Assembly: GCA_963573385.1 (NCBI GenBank)
Contig: CAUYLG010044450.1
Location: 1 to 64,000 of the forward strand
Origin: Cacajao melanocephalus
Taxonomy: Eukaryota > Chordata > Mammalia > Primates > Pitheciidae
DNA length: 64,000 nt
Reading direction: 5' to 3'
Shown: positions 21,813 through 33,789 of the stretch, in pieces
Numbering within the stretch: the first letter of the stretch is position 1
How the letters are laid out: each line of letters begins with the position of its first letter
The notes under the pieces: generated by a model
What the model was told of the DNA's origin: nothing
Seen by the model: only the letters and a program-made list of their open reading frames with translations
Databases searched by the model: none
Made by a program: the position numbers and the translations under genes

Positions 21813-23589
21813 ATCAGCTTAAAATTTTTTGACGTCTTATTCAAATATACCAAATAGGAAATAAACGTAAGGAGACAACAAAAAAAAATTAAAGCACATT
21901 GATGATTTGACTACTATATTATGGGATTTGCTACAATTTTATTGCTTTTTCTGATTTCCTATTGCCTGATGGCTTGTCAGCCTGATTATTTCTCAGTTAC
22001 TGGAAAAATTTGCATACCTTGAACATGTAACCAGATTCCACTAAAATGTTACAAAAGAAGTTATGGTTTTCGATTTTTTCTCCTCATAAATGAGGTTTTC
22101 CATTATAAATGCATCTGCTTTTTGACTTCTTCACTTGAAGATATGTAAGTGTATAATGCTAAAATAAATAAAAAGAACAGATGGCAGGACCTTAAAGATC
22201 AAATTAGTTTTGCACCCATCTGGAATTTGGGAATGATTTCATTATTTCCTTCTAATTCGTTCATTCTTTCCTCAATTTTCTGGCAGGGGATTTTATGCAC
22301 AATTGTGCAATATAAATATCTTAGGGTAATAATAAAATATGATTCAGTTATGAAAGAAAATCTGAAAATAATTCTGTGGAACTCTAATAGCACTGTTGTC
22401 ATTATAGTTACATTTGGTGGTTTTCCAGAATTAATACTGCAGCATAGATACTCCTCAAGGACACACAAAAATATCTATTTGGTGTCCAAGGCGTTTCAAC
22501 CTACCTACTGTTCTGTTATGTTAAGTTTCAAATGTATCTTCAGGAAGTACTAAATTACTGTACATTAACTTTAACAATGTCAACATGTTCTATTTTATTA
22601 GCCTGATGCGAATTCTGTGTAAGCTCATAAGGTGAAATATATTTTATCTGCAAGAATTTGGTGTTCGTTTTAACAGCAGCATTTTTTAAACAATATTTAA
22701 GGGCCGCTAGGAGAGTTTGGGATATTTCCAATGGTAATAATGCAAAGTGGACTTTAAATGAGGTTGTCTCTGATCCTGTATTTCTCATTTTTGATGGATA
22801 AACATAAGAAACAATGGGAATGTGTCCTTCACTGTCAGATGAGTGGGAGGATCCAGCGCCCTCTTTCTCATATCACTAAAGCCATGTACAGGGCTTGACT
22901 ATATCATTCCTGTTTCAAATTGAAAGAGGCTTACAGGCCAAACTTGAAGTTGTCTGGTGTAAAATTAGGTTTGTGGCTCACTAAATTATGTTTAACTACC
23001 TCAAAAAAATCTTGCCGATGTATGATTTCCATTTTGTTATTACCCCACAGAAGAAGCTAGACACAGTTCTCTATTGAAAATCATTCACCTAAGTCTAAAG
23101 TCTTCCATTTGGCTTTTACATGTATCTACCCTAACCTCATCCATGATAATCCATTGCTGTTTCTCTTATTTTTACAATATAGATGCTCTGCCATGTTCTT
23201 TTCATTACATACCATGTGTACCCTACACATCACTCTCATTTCCTCCCCTAATCTCAGCTTGCATTGCCTCCTTACCTGGGTTTTCCCTCCATCTATCTCA
23301 TCTATAATAACATAGTTCAAGTCTCTCTCTAAGACATTTGTTCTCAGCTATCCCAGTTTTCAGTATATTACATTATCTATTAATTCCTATTACATTTTAG
23401 AATTGATAAACTAGTATGTGGAAAGGTATGACATAATGACTTAATCATTCTCGAATTATTTTACATTTATACCCTTACCAACTCAAAATAAAATGAATAC
23501 ATGCAGGACATAGGTACTGAGCACTTTTTATATCTCTTGCAGAATCTGGTACCATTTTGCACTAAGGTAAATGATTAAGAAAAATTTAA
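21813..23589. other. AT-rich unique sequence
   Basis: No gene recognised. The longest frame, 134 codons at 22149-22553 (+), has no known motif, uses mostly AT-rich codons and faces a 89-codon frame on the other strand. I take both as chance. Confidence 0.4.
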
Positions 23590-23810
23590 ATATATTTGTT
23601 ATTAGACCCAGTATTGTTATAAGCATTTCACATATCCTAATGTGATCTTCACAGACAACTTCTGAGATGAGTATTATTTTAATGATGAGGAATTGAAGCA
23701 CTTGAGTAAAGTAATTCAAAAGGAACTCAAAAGATCAAACAACAAAGCTACCATTCAAATGCAAACAGTTTGACTACAAAGGCTATACTTTTAACCTTTA
23801 TATCACCTCA
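23590..23810 (-). mobile_element. MIR SINE
   Basis: Reversed MIR: ATAAGCATTTCACATATCCTAATGTGATCTTCAC, ATGATGAGGAATTGAAGCACTTGAGTAAAGTAATTC, then AAAGGCTATACTTTTAACC (matching GCTCTTAACC of the MIR head). Confidence 0.7.
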
Positions 23811-24607
23811 CCATAGTAGATGGTCATTGAGTATTTAGTTGAATGACATAAATTAAGATATTCCTTCCATATATTTAAAACCCAGCTGGTCACCATGTTT
23901 TCTGTATAATTTTATTTCTGGCTTCCTGACAATTTAGAATGATAGATATAGCCTTGAAAAGACTTCCAGGCAATGTGGCAGAGTAAGTTTACACCATGAC
24001 AAGAACGCTGTGTTTCATATATAGAAGGTATAAGTCATATAAAAAGAAAACACAAAAACTCATTGCTGTTTTCAAAAATGAAATAACATCTCCATGGACT
24101 GGAAATAGAACATAAACGTAAAATGTTAGGCAAGACCGAAGTCATCAACTAGTGGGGCACACTTCTGGAGGCAGCCTAGAAACTGGCTCCCTTGTGGATG
24201 TAGGGAATTCAAGTATTTCATGCAAGATGGACCACTAGATTCAAGCTCACTATTCAGAGCCAAAAGCTGCTGTAAGAATCTGTTGTTTGTGAATGGGGAG
24301 AAAAACGTGATTCTGAAAGCCGAGCAGGGCTACTGCTTATTGTAAAATGCTGGCCCTGAAAGAAGAAAACATACCAACAGGGATTTCAGAGACCAGGACT
24401 ACAACAAAGCCACTCCCTGGCTCTGTAACTGGATTTATGATATTCCTAATATCACCTCAGGGAAGATAGATACTACAAATGGCTATGACCTGATTTGAGA
24501 CTGATGATCTACTGAAGGGTGAATTGGAGGAATCTGCAAGGTAAAATTCCAGAAATCTGTTTCTAAAAACAGAGTCACAAAATTAACACTTGAAAACAAA
24601 CTTCTTT
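23811..24607. other. Unassigned; possible L1M 5' material
   Basis: ACTTCCAGGCAATGTGGCAGAGTAAG near 23960 faintly recalls the start of old L1 5' regions (GATGGCGGAGTAGG), but nothing downstream confirms it. Confidence 0.25.
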
Positions 24608-24770
24608 CTTTTTTTTCTAGCTATACTGAGGTATAATTGACTAATGAAATTTACATATATGTATATATATACACACACATATTTATGGTACATAATGTGA
24701 TATTTTGATATACGTATACATTGTGAAATTATTGTACAATAAAACATATCTATCACCTCATTTAGTTAAC

Positions 24771-24812
<42 letters not shown>

Positions 24813-25152
24813 TGTGTGGTGAGAACATTTACAGTCTGTTCTCTTAGCAAATTTAAAGTATACAACATGGTATTATTAACTATAGTCACCATGCTATATA
24901 TTAGATCTCCAGAACTTATTTGTCTTGCTTAATTGAAACTTTATGCCCATTGATTAGCAACTGTCCATTTATTTCCCCCATCCCTTAGCCCCTGGCAACC
25001 ATAATTATACTCTGCTTCTATGAGTTTGACATTTTAGATTTTACATATAAGTGAGATCATGCAATATTCGTCTTTCTGTGTCTGATTTATTTCAGTTAGC
25101 ATAATGTCCTCCAGATTCATCTCTGTCATTGCAAAAGGCAGGATTTCCTTTT
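24608..25152 (-). mobile_element. L1M-type LINE, 3' part (split by Alu)
   Basis: Reversed L1MA/MB-like 3' end: ACTGAGGTATAATTGACTAA, then GATATTTTGATATACGTATACATTG, a GT tract, TAACTATAGTCACCATGC, TTAGATCTCCAGAACTT, ACATATAAGTGAGATCATGC and TTAGCATAATGTCCTCCAG. Interrupted at 25153 by an Alu and resumed at 25458. Confidence 0.88.
24773..24819 (+). repeat. (GT)n microsatellite in L1M 3' UTR
   Basis: About 23 GT units with one interruption (TATG), at the place where L1M 3' UTRs usually carry a reversed CA-rich tract. Confidence 0.95.
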
Positions 25153-25739
<587 letters not shown>

Positions 25740-25747
<8 letters not shown>

Positions 25748-25873
25748 TTATATTCAATGCATACCTTTGTTTTTTCTTTCTTCTCATTGCCTAGTATGCA
25801 TAATGCTCTCATTGCCTAGTATGCAATGAGAAGAAAGAAAGAGCAAAGGTATGCATTGAATATAACCTGAATT
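25740..25873. repeat. 51-bp inverted repeat with 19-bp direct repeat
   Basis: Arm 25740-25790 and arm 25823-25873 are reverse complements at 49 of 51 positions. The 32-base spacer contains part of a 19-bp direct repeat, TCTCATTGCCTAGTATGCA, at 25782-25800 and 25807-25825, separated by TAATGC. The left arm starts with the last bases of the L1M (AATTCAGG) and the right arm ends with their reverse complement. Confidence 0.97.
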
Positions 25874-27669
25874 TCTTATTTTCTAAAGAAAATGTGATCT
25901 CTATGGTTGGTATAATTTGTATTCTTAATTACAAATTGTTTGTGATCTCTAGACTTGCATGGTTTTTGTGGTCATACAAAATACCTGTAAATATTATCTT
26001 AAACTTTTTCTAGTTCTCATTCCACCCCTTTTTATATACCTCAACATGTTCTTCCTATTTGAAACCAGATTTACTGTAAATGAAATATATCAGTTAGGTG
26101 GAAGGACACTTGACCATTCAAGAAGTTAGACCGATAGTAGAGAGTTATCTTTAAACAAATATTGCAAACAATTGTTTGTGAGAGAATATCAATTTAGTCC
26201 CTGTTCTGCTACCAGAGAGGGGACTATGGCATTGTAAATCATCAACTCTGGAATGTAATGAAAAGAAACAGCGTGAAAATGTTCTCAGTGACACACATGG
26301 TTTGATTCATGAAACAATTTTTTCATACCTCTTAGGCTACTGACTGACTCCTTAATATAAATCTTTCTGAAGATTTCACAAAGGACTAGCTAATCACTGA
26401 GTGAAAAAGAGCCTTTACATGAACCAAATTCCCAAGATTTAAACAAGAAATGTTACATGTGTATAAAAACAAGTGACATAAAGACAATAATTTGCAAGCA
26501 AGGTCTAAGGAACTCTGAGGATTTCATTGAATGCTGTGAGTCTAAGTTGTTTTCTCAGTCATTAATTTTACAGGTCTCACCAAATCAGTAGGCTAATCTG
26601 TTACCAAATAAATGACTAATGTTAAACAGAAATGTGAAAAGGATGCACTACTTTCACTCAGGTATTGACTAAGAATAACCAAGGAATAGGCCATACCCTG
26701 TAGTTGAATTGCCTAATGAATATTATTTGGAAAAACCATGAACTACTCAAAAAGTCAAGTGTAGTGACTGGGATTTAAGAAAGAGCCTTAATTCTTTTAA
26801 ACAGTGAAATCTAAGGGTACACAGTCAATTCTAATTTAGAAGAAATCTAATCTAATTAGAAGAATTTATGCCTAAATTCAAATAGTGGCACTTGGAAATC
26901 TTACTACCTAGCCATACAAGGTTGATATTTTCCAACAAAAGGCAAAACAGGGCTCTCTGGATCCTGAGATCTATAGCTATAATAGAGATATTATTGTTCT
27001 CCAATAAATATCCTATTGGGTATCAATTATTTAGCAAACAAAGAAATAAAAGAAGATGTTCTGTTATCTTCATCTTCTATTAGTGAATACAGAATATTTT
27101 AGGTTCTGCTTCTAAATGGAAATGCCGATAAATACTGTACTCTCTTTCTCACCAAATCAACATTCTAAAAGCAATCCATGAAATGAGAAAGGAATGAAGA
27201 AATTGCCTGAAGACCTACACAGTTGAAAAGAGTGAGAAATAAAAGGGTCATATCCTTCTCCATCAGTAAGTAATTTCTGATTGTGAAGTTAGGCATTTAA
27301 AAAACATGCCCAAATTCTCTTCTCCTTTGGTTTTTATGATTCTGCCTCATCAAAATGCTCTTCCTACTCTGTCAAGTTCCTGTGTCATCTCTTTCCTAGA
27401 TGACTTTCTATTCTCTTGTAGTCACATTCTTTCTGCACATCCTCAGAAGTCTGCTCTTTCCCATCAAAGAAATTCATTTCATGGCTTATTCTCATCATCC
27501 ATTTGAGTGATGATTCACAAAGTACAGTGCACCCTTGGTGTTAATCAGGCACATCTGACATTTTCTGTCCCATCTTTTGCTCCTGATGCTTATACCTGGA
27601 TGCCTTTACACATGTGCAAATGCTTTACAGTTGTTCAATCTCGAACTTTGCCTGCTTCTTAAAGAAATA
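25874..27669. other. AT-rich unique sequence
   Basis: No gene or RNA recognised. Cytosine-rich text at 27310-27470 (TTCCTACTCTGTCAAGTTCC) may be an eroded L2 piece. Confidence 0.4.
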
Positions 27670-27790
27670 TGCAGTTGGGCTTTGGAGTGACAGGGATCTG
27701 GGTTTGAATCCTAAGAACTACAAAATCTGCGTGATCATGAACTCATAAACCCCCCTGAGCTTGGTTTTCTCATTTATAATGTCACTTTAT
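27670..27790 (+). mobile_element. MIR SINE fragment
   Basis: GGCTTTGGAGTGACAGGGATCTGGGTTTGAATCCTA (MIR tRNA-derived head), then AACTCATAAACCCCCCTGAGCTTGGTTTTCTCATTTATAATG. Confidence 0.75.
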
Positions 27791-28757
27791 AGACTTTAAG
27801 AGAGTTGTTGGACTCTTCCAATCCCTTCAGGAACTACTGTATTGTATTCCTTGCTGTTTCTTTGCCAAATGTACACCCACGTCCTTTTGCTTACACCAGA
27901 TATTGATTTTCCGACCTCTATCTGTGTTTAGGGGAGAGAGTTCCGGAAACTCCTTTTGGTCTTTTTAGTCTGGGAGATAAATGTCTGTTCACTAAGTGAC
28001 TCTTCACTCTGGATTTGACTAGCCCCTCTTTCATGAGGTCTTGTTTTGGTGCCCCTTCTTCTTAGCCAAGCCCTTCCTAGTTTGGGCCAGCCACATGAAA
28101 ATCTCTTAAGGCAGGCAGCTCTCAGAGAGCCGTAATTCAGTCTCTTCAACCTCAATGCTTTTGTTTCTTTCATGGAAGGATCATCTTCTCTTTCCCTACT
28201 AGGTTTCTGAAGAGTCAATCCTGCATAACAGTTTCCCGAATTTCTGATGCCCTTAGCATCAGGATGAAAATGTAAAATATTTACAGACTTAAAATGTAAA
28301 AATTCTACTTAGGATAAAACCACAACAGTGATCCTACTACGTTTCAAACTGCCACAACCACAGTTTTTAACTCCTTCCTCATTAATCACACATCACTTCA
28401 TATATTTATTTATCATCATGCTCACCTGCAGCCCTTAATCAACAAAACCAGTTAAGTTCTGCTCTGTTTGCTTTGAGCTACATAACAACACTGACCAGTG
28501 TAGATTTCAGCAAATTTTCCCCATCTTACTTTCTACTTGGGTTACTGGCTTTGATTCACCATGTGATTCTGTTCTCTTATGAGGCAATTAAACTTTCAGA
28601 TTCGTTTCTTCCTGATACTTCCTGCCTTTTGCTTATTCCTGCCTTTTCTTAGTCCTGCCTTTCATTTTCTTTCTTTGTTTCCATCTGATTGTGTCTATAT
28701 CTTTCGTTACAACACTAACATATTATTTGAAAGGTTCACGTGTAGATTTAGAAAGTA
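27791..28757. other. Unique sequence
   Basis: A 96-codon minus-strand frame at 27928-28218 is rich in Arg/Lys/Ser but shows no domain. Nothing else recognised. Confidence 0.4.
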
Positions 28758-29045
28758 GCAGCTGGGCATGGTGTCTTACACCTGTAATCCCAGCACTTTG
28801 GGAGGCTGAGGCAGGAGGATTGTTTGAGCCTTGGGGTTCAAGACCAGCCTGGGCAACATAGAGAGACTGCATCTCTCAAAAAAAACAAAAATTAGCCAGG
28901 TTTGGTTGCACGTGCTGTGGTCCAGCTACTTGGGAAATTGAGATGGGTGGATTGCTTGAGCCAGGAGGTTGAGGCTGCAGCGAGCAGCCTCTGCACTCCA
29001 GTCTTAGTGACCGAGAGAGACTCTGTATCAGAAAAAAAAAAAAAA
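28758..29045 (+). mobile_element. Alu (AluJ-like)
   Basis: CAGCTGGGCATGGTGTCTTACACC to a poly-A tail. AGGATTGTTTGAGCC, CAGCCTGGGCAACATAGAGAGA and GAGGTTGAGGCTGCAGCGAGC are AluJ-type. A short candidate TSD, AAAGTAG, precedes the element and follows the tail. Confidence 0.96.
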
Positions 29046-30194
29046 GTAGTGTATGGGAAATTCTTTCCTGGCACAGAGATATAGTGTTTTCTACCTGTGA
29101 CACTCATAGATCATTTCTTCCTATCCCTCTTATGGTAGTTCAGTTAGCATACTTTATATTTGTTTAAGTGCTTAATTGTGTGTTCAAAAATATTATACAT
29201 TATATGTTATACTAGCCCATGTAAGAACCTAACACTTGTTAGCCCTTAGTACATGATTATTGGTTTGAAATGCTTTATTCATTCATTACAGAGAATGCTT
29301 TGATTCAACAGAATACTTCTATGAATGGTTATGTAGACAGACTTAAATCATAAGTCCCCCTTATTTTTTGCTGAGCCCCTCTACTCTGGGAAATAAGGGT
29401 TGACTAGCTAATGCTATTTTTATTGTGATCTTGACATTTGAATCCAATGACCAATATATCAACATTCTTGTAATTTATTTAATGCAGCTACTTTTTCCAA
29501 AATAAGTTCATTTAACATAAGCATAGTCAAACATCCCTAATTTGAATGAATTGGAAGGAAAGCTAATTAAATTGGTGAATACTTGTTTTAGTTTTAATCT
29601 CTTTAAGAATATATAAAAACTGCAACTATTATAACTCCTCAGACACTGTGTAGTGGAGTTTTAATTAATAGATAAGGATGATCTCTAATTAGCTCATCAA
29701 AATACTTTAAATAGTGTCAACCCTACGTATACTGCAATTACACCGTTAGTGAGTAAATAGACACTTCTAAAGCGTTTAAAGACCAGTTTGTATTCTTAGG
29801 AGAGTAGAGGTGCCGTCAACCTTTTTCATTATGTGGTTAATTTATCTACTCAGGCTTCTCTTCTTTTAACATGGAAAACAAACAAAAAAAGCAATCTAAC
29901 GTAAGTTTGATTATCTTAGTCAATATTCTGGCCCATTCCAAATCAGTATAGTTCAAATTAATGTGGTTTCCTGAATATATATCATAGAACAGGTAACATA
30001 CATGATTGTAGAATGACAAAACTAGAAGTAAATCTTCCTTTCAGATCAGTTATTCTAACTATCTCATTTTGCAGATGAGTAAGAAATTGATTTACTCTGT
30101 AGTTCCTATGGTTAGTCACGGGCTAAGCCATGCTTCTCTTTGGCTATTCCTGTCTTAATTCCGTGCTTTGTGGAAACAAACAAGCAACAAAATA

Positions 30195-30196
<2 letters not shown>
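29046..30196. other. AT-rich unique sequence
   Basis: Nothing recognised with confidence. CATTTTGCAGATGAGTAAGAAATTG near 30066 may be a MIR trace. Confidence 0.4.

Positions 30197-30267
<71 letters not shown>
30197..30267 (+). repeat. (AC)n(AG)n compound microsatellite
   Basis: Seventeen AC units (30197-30230) directly followed by about eighteen AG units (30231-30267), without interruption. Confidence 0.98.
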
Positions 30268-30269
<2 letters not shown>

Positions 30270-30637
30270 AAATATGACGGTGAAAATGTATCTTAAGCTT
30301 AAAAAAATAACAGCCTTTACTATTATTTTGATATACAGACCTTAGGAAATTCTACGTTGAAAGTAAATAAATGAGAATTTCGAATTCACATATTGAATGA
30401 AAATAGGGTACTGTTATTCTGCAGAAGATATGACACATTACTTTCTAGACTTCATTCACTCATCCAACATTGACTAGGTTTCATTTTGTTTCTCTGATTT
30501 TACAAAGTTCCAGGTACATCCAGGTGCTGAGAATACAAAGCAAATAAAATACAGGTGATATGATAGAGATTTGCAAAGAGCATAAATGCAGTACTGAGGA
30601 AGGACTCCCAGCCTATACTGAGGGGGGTGTTGTGTGT
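30268..30637. other. Unique sequence with possible L2 trace
   Basis: CCAGGTGCTGAGAATACAAAGC near 30520 resembles the GTGCTGGGGATACA text of ancient LINE ends. Otherwise nothing. Confidence 0.3.
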
Positions 30638-30689
30638 GAAAGAGAGAGAGAGAGAGAGAGAGGGAGAGAAAGAAGGGAGAGAGAGAGAT
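30638..30689 (+). repeat. GA-rich low-complexity tract
   Basis: AAAGAGAG repeats with GGGA and AAGAAGGG interruptions. Confidence 0.95.
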
Positions 30690-32254
30690 GGCTTCCTGGA
30701 ACAAAAAATGCAGGATCTAAGTCTTTAAGTTAAGGGCAAGCCAGAGTCAGCCTGACATTATCCATAATGTGAAGGAAATACCAATTGAAAAATATTCCAT
30801 CTCATTCAGTCGGTTCACTCTGGTCTGGGATCATTTGCCCCTTGTTGGGCAATGAAGGCTTCTTGCATTTCAGCATGAACGATAATGTTGCAGCCAGAAC
30901 ACTATTTGAGTATGTCTTCAGCCTTAGCTTCCCAAGTAGGCATCATCTGGCCTATTTGGGACTAGTTTTTTAAGCGACATAAACACTTTCAAATTCAAAT
31001 AACTTGAGGGATTTTCTTTAATGAGCTAATTAATAGGTGAAGACCTACCACCCCAAATCAGATACTTCAAACATCTAAATTTCGCAGACAACTGTGAATG
31101 GGCAGCTCTAGATCCCTGGTTAGAGCTGATATCATCAAAAGTCCTGGATATCACTAAGAAATGAAGTGTACAAAATATTAAGACAGAAAATCATGATCTT
31201 GTGTTTATTTATATGTGGATGATATCTGCGTGTTACAATTTTTTCTCTTTCTCTGTCCATATGTCTCTTTATTTTGAATTTCCAGTTAGTGTTTTTCTGA
31301 ATGTTCTTTTCTGAGATGTTTGAGGAAATTAGGAGATTGACATCTGAACAGTCATCCTAAGTGCTTTCACATTTCACACTTTTTGCTGTGTGAATATCAT
31401 GGAACTGTTGTCTGTGTATACTTTTATGGGACACTAAGTATTATTTTGGATTCTAGCCTAGATAGAATGGATTTAAAAATTTATTATTATGAAGTTTTTG
31501 TGTCTTTTTGCTTTGACAAGACATTTGCTGGATTTTGTTTTACTAGGTTGCATGGTTAGTAATTCTGTATACTTTTATGGCTTCTCTGTAACATGCTCAT
31601 ATTTATGTCAGATGTCAGCTAAGAACTAGAATTTTTGCCACCCTTTTTTTCATCTTCTAGGTTATGATCTTTCTCCAGTCACATTTCTGAAAGCTACCCC
31701 TTCTCTCCTTTCCAGTCACCAGTATAAACCCATAGCTCAAATATCATCAAGTAGGTAATCAGCAGTGGTCACTGACAAATGTCATAGCATGGAGAGAATC
31801 AGATTTGAAAGGCTCAGCTCTAAAAAGCAAACCAAGGTTCAGCCACTCATTTAAAACCTTCTGTGGCCCTGTGGCATTATCACAGACCATTCTATTTAAT
31901 ACTTTCACAACTTTCAACTAGTTTAAATATCAAACTTCTCTGTTCTTTCAGAACTTACTCTTGATTCTGTTTTTTTTTTTAAGTATGTGTGTATTGGCAT
32001 ATGTTGATAACATAGGGTACAAACATCTTCTCCAAATAAAAACAGAAGGGACAATGAAATAGTGATAGGTTTTGGAGCTACCCAAGGACTAAGAGATCAT
32101 TCTGTCCAACTTCTTATAAGCACCAGCCTGAAATAGTTTAGTGATTAGTCTGAGGTTTTAGAATAGTTGCTTTTTCCAGCTGGTTCCAGAATACAGACTT
32201 GCATTTTGCCCAGTGTTTATTCAGCAAAGTTTCAGTGCTTCTAAACCAATGCAT
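30690..32254. other. AT-rich unique sequence
   Basis: No gene or repeat family recognised in about 1.5 kb. Confidence 0.4.
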
Positions 32255-32380
32255 TCAATTTAACAAAAAATGTAATAAGTAGGTTCTATGCACCAAGGAT
32301 TGGTAATACAGCAATGTAAAACACAGCAGCACAGCACATTTCCTCTCCTAGAGAACCAAAAAGGCTAGTCCTGGGGGCAG
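32255..32380. mobile_element. Ancient L2-like fragment
   Basis: GGTTCTATGCACCAAGGATTGG, TAATACAGCAATGTAAAAC and TTTCCTCTCCTAGAGAACC track the common ancient text TGTGCCAGGCACTG...GATACAGCAGTGAAC...TGGAGCTTAC at low identity. Confidence 0.4.
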
Positions 32381-32444
32381 GTGGGCAACTGCATTATACG
32401 GATGCTGCCCAAGCCTATGATGGTTATCTCTGACTGATGAAGGC

Positions 32445-32471
<27 letters not shown>
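32445..32471 (+). repeat. Poly-T run (27 T)
   Basis: Uninterrupted run of 27 T. It could be the poly(A) tail of a minus-strand retrocopy, but no element or poly(A) signal can be defined to its right. Confidence 0.9.
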
Positions 32472-32475
<4 letters not shown>

Positions 32476-32989
32476 AATTTAGACATGGCTTCACCATCTT
32501 CCCCAATATAGCTCTTCAGGCATCCACTAATCTAACTTTGAGAATTGTCAGGTGCATTGAAACCATTTGTCATCAAAGCACTAATAGTTTTCTTAAAGAG
32601 TTAGCTTTTAGAAGACAAAATAATGTAGTAATAGTTGTACTAATAATAGATACCATTTATTACTGTTGTAGGTTCTAAACACATAATTATTGAAGCAAAA
32701 TTGTTTATACATGAATCAGTTAACATCATCTCAGTGTGTTCTGAACTGTAGGAGATATGGCTTTCTTTGATAGCCACTGTTGTGAGTGCTCTGTAAGTGA
32801 TTGATGCTCTCACTCCCTCTGCCTAGTCCGTGCTTCTTGGCCTGTTTCCTGTTCTATTGAATCATGCGTCACAGAAGACTACAACTTTGGAGTTTTATCC
32901 TAGAATCATTAAAACAAACCACTCAGGCCTTATTGGCTTGCTAGTTTCTTTCGAAAGATGTCTTATTGCCCTAGGTGGTGCAGTGAATG
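32472..32989. other. Unassigned, between poly-T and pseudogene
   Basis: If the LRR1-like retrocopy kept its 3' UTR it would lie here, but I cannot confirm homology. Confidence 0.3.
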
Positions 32990-33720
32990 AGGGAGAAGGG
33001 CAATAATGAAGACTCTTCAGATTTAGACCTGTACTGTCACTGGGGTTTGGAATGAGAGAAAGCATGAATTCAGGTGGGTTTAAAGCTATGAGTATGGAAG
33101 AATCTGTAGACAGAGGCATGGACAAGTGGCAGCAGAGAACTAGGGAGTTTTATAGTCCTTGCTTCCTGTGTCAGTCCTCATATATGCAATGGTATGTACA
33201 TGGCATGTGATGGTATGCATCTTGTAATTCAGTTACTATTTGTCCTCAGTGGGATCACCAAAATAGCTAAGTTCTCGGGATGTACCTTTTCCTAAATCTT
33301 TGCATAAGGAGAGGAGAGAGGCAGAAAGAATGGAAGCTCAATGTGGGCTGCTGACAGGAAACCCATTTTACAAAACTGCTTCTTCTTGAATGGCAATTGA
33401 ATCAACTCATTGTTATCAAGCTTTAAGTGAGTAGGTTCTTGCAGTTGGCAAAATTGAATAGGAAATGCTTTAATTTTGTTCTGGCTGTGGTCCAACCACA
33501 AGAGAGACCTTTCAAGTGTGGAATTACAGAGCTGTGCTGAGTGACTCCTGGGGAACTCTATGTAGGTTAAGCTCTTCAGGAAGGGGTCACTGCTTGCTGA
33601 TGGCAAGTTGGTAAAGGGATGGCTGAAAGCTTGGGAAATCTGATGTTAGTAAGTGATACATGGACATGTTATTTTTGTCCCCTAGTACCAGATGAAAATG
33701 TGGGTCAACAGTAACTACTT
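32990..33720 (-). pseudogene. LRR1: Decayed processed pseudogene of LRR1
   Basis: Minus-strand translation in shifting frames resembles human LRR1 (also called PPIL5), a leucine-rich-repeat substrate-recognition subunit of CUL2 ubiquitin ligase. The best part (33325-33531) reads LCNSTLERSL, SQNKIKAFPIQFCQLQE, LKLDNNELIQLPFK, FLSAA and LPF. These match LRR1's LCHSTLQKSL, SKNKIKALPVQFCQLQE, LKLDDNELIQFPCK, FLSAA and LPF in order. Upstream, in another frame, ELNLHRVPQESLSTAL matches the preceding repeat. Downstream, RF...SF...T...H words fit the C-terminal zone near 33070-33105. Frameshifts (for example near 33535) and stops disable it. No introns interrupt the matched part, so a retrocopy is likely. 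The N-terminal half is not recognisable. LRR1 was compared from memory. Confidence 0.75.
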
Positions 33721-33789
33721 TAATTAGTATGTAGAGAAAATTGTTGTTCAAATTGAGTGTTGTGTTACTCTTTGCCAAAAGGCTTGTTC

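Noticed and set aside
22149..22553. 134-codon open frame (+)
   Set aside because: No domain, AT-driven codon use, overlapping frame on the other strand; considered chance.
24773..24819. Regularly spaced short repeats as a possible CRISPR array
   Set aside because: Pure dinucleotide microsatellite in a reversed L1M 3' UTR; no repeat-spacer structure, and the window is mammalian.
32445..32471. Poly-T as a proven tail of the LRR1 retrocopy
   Set aside because: No AATAAA on the minus strand just before it and no confirmed 3' UTR homology; left as a possibility only.
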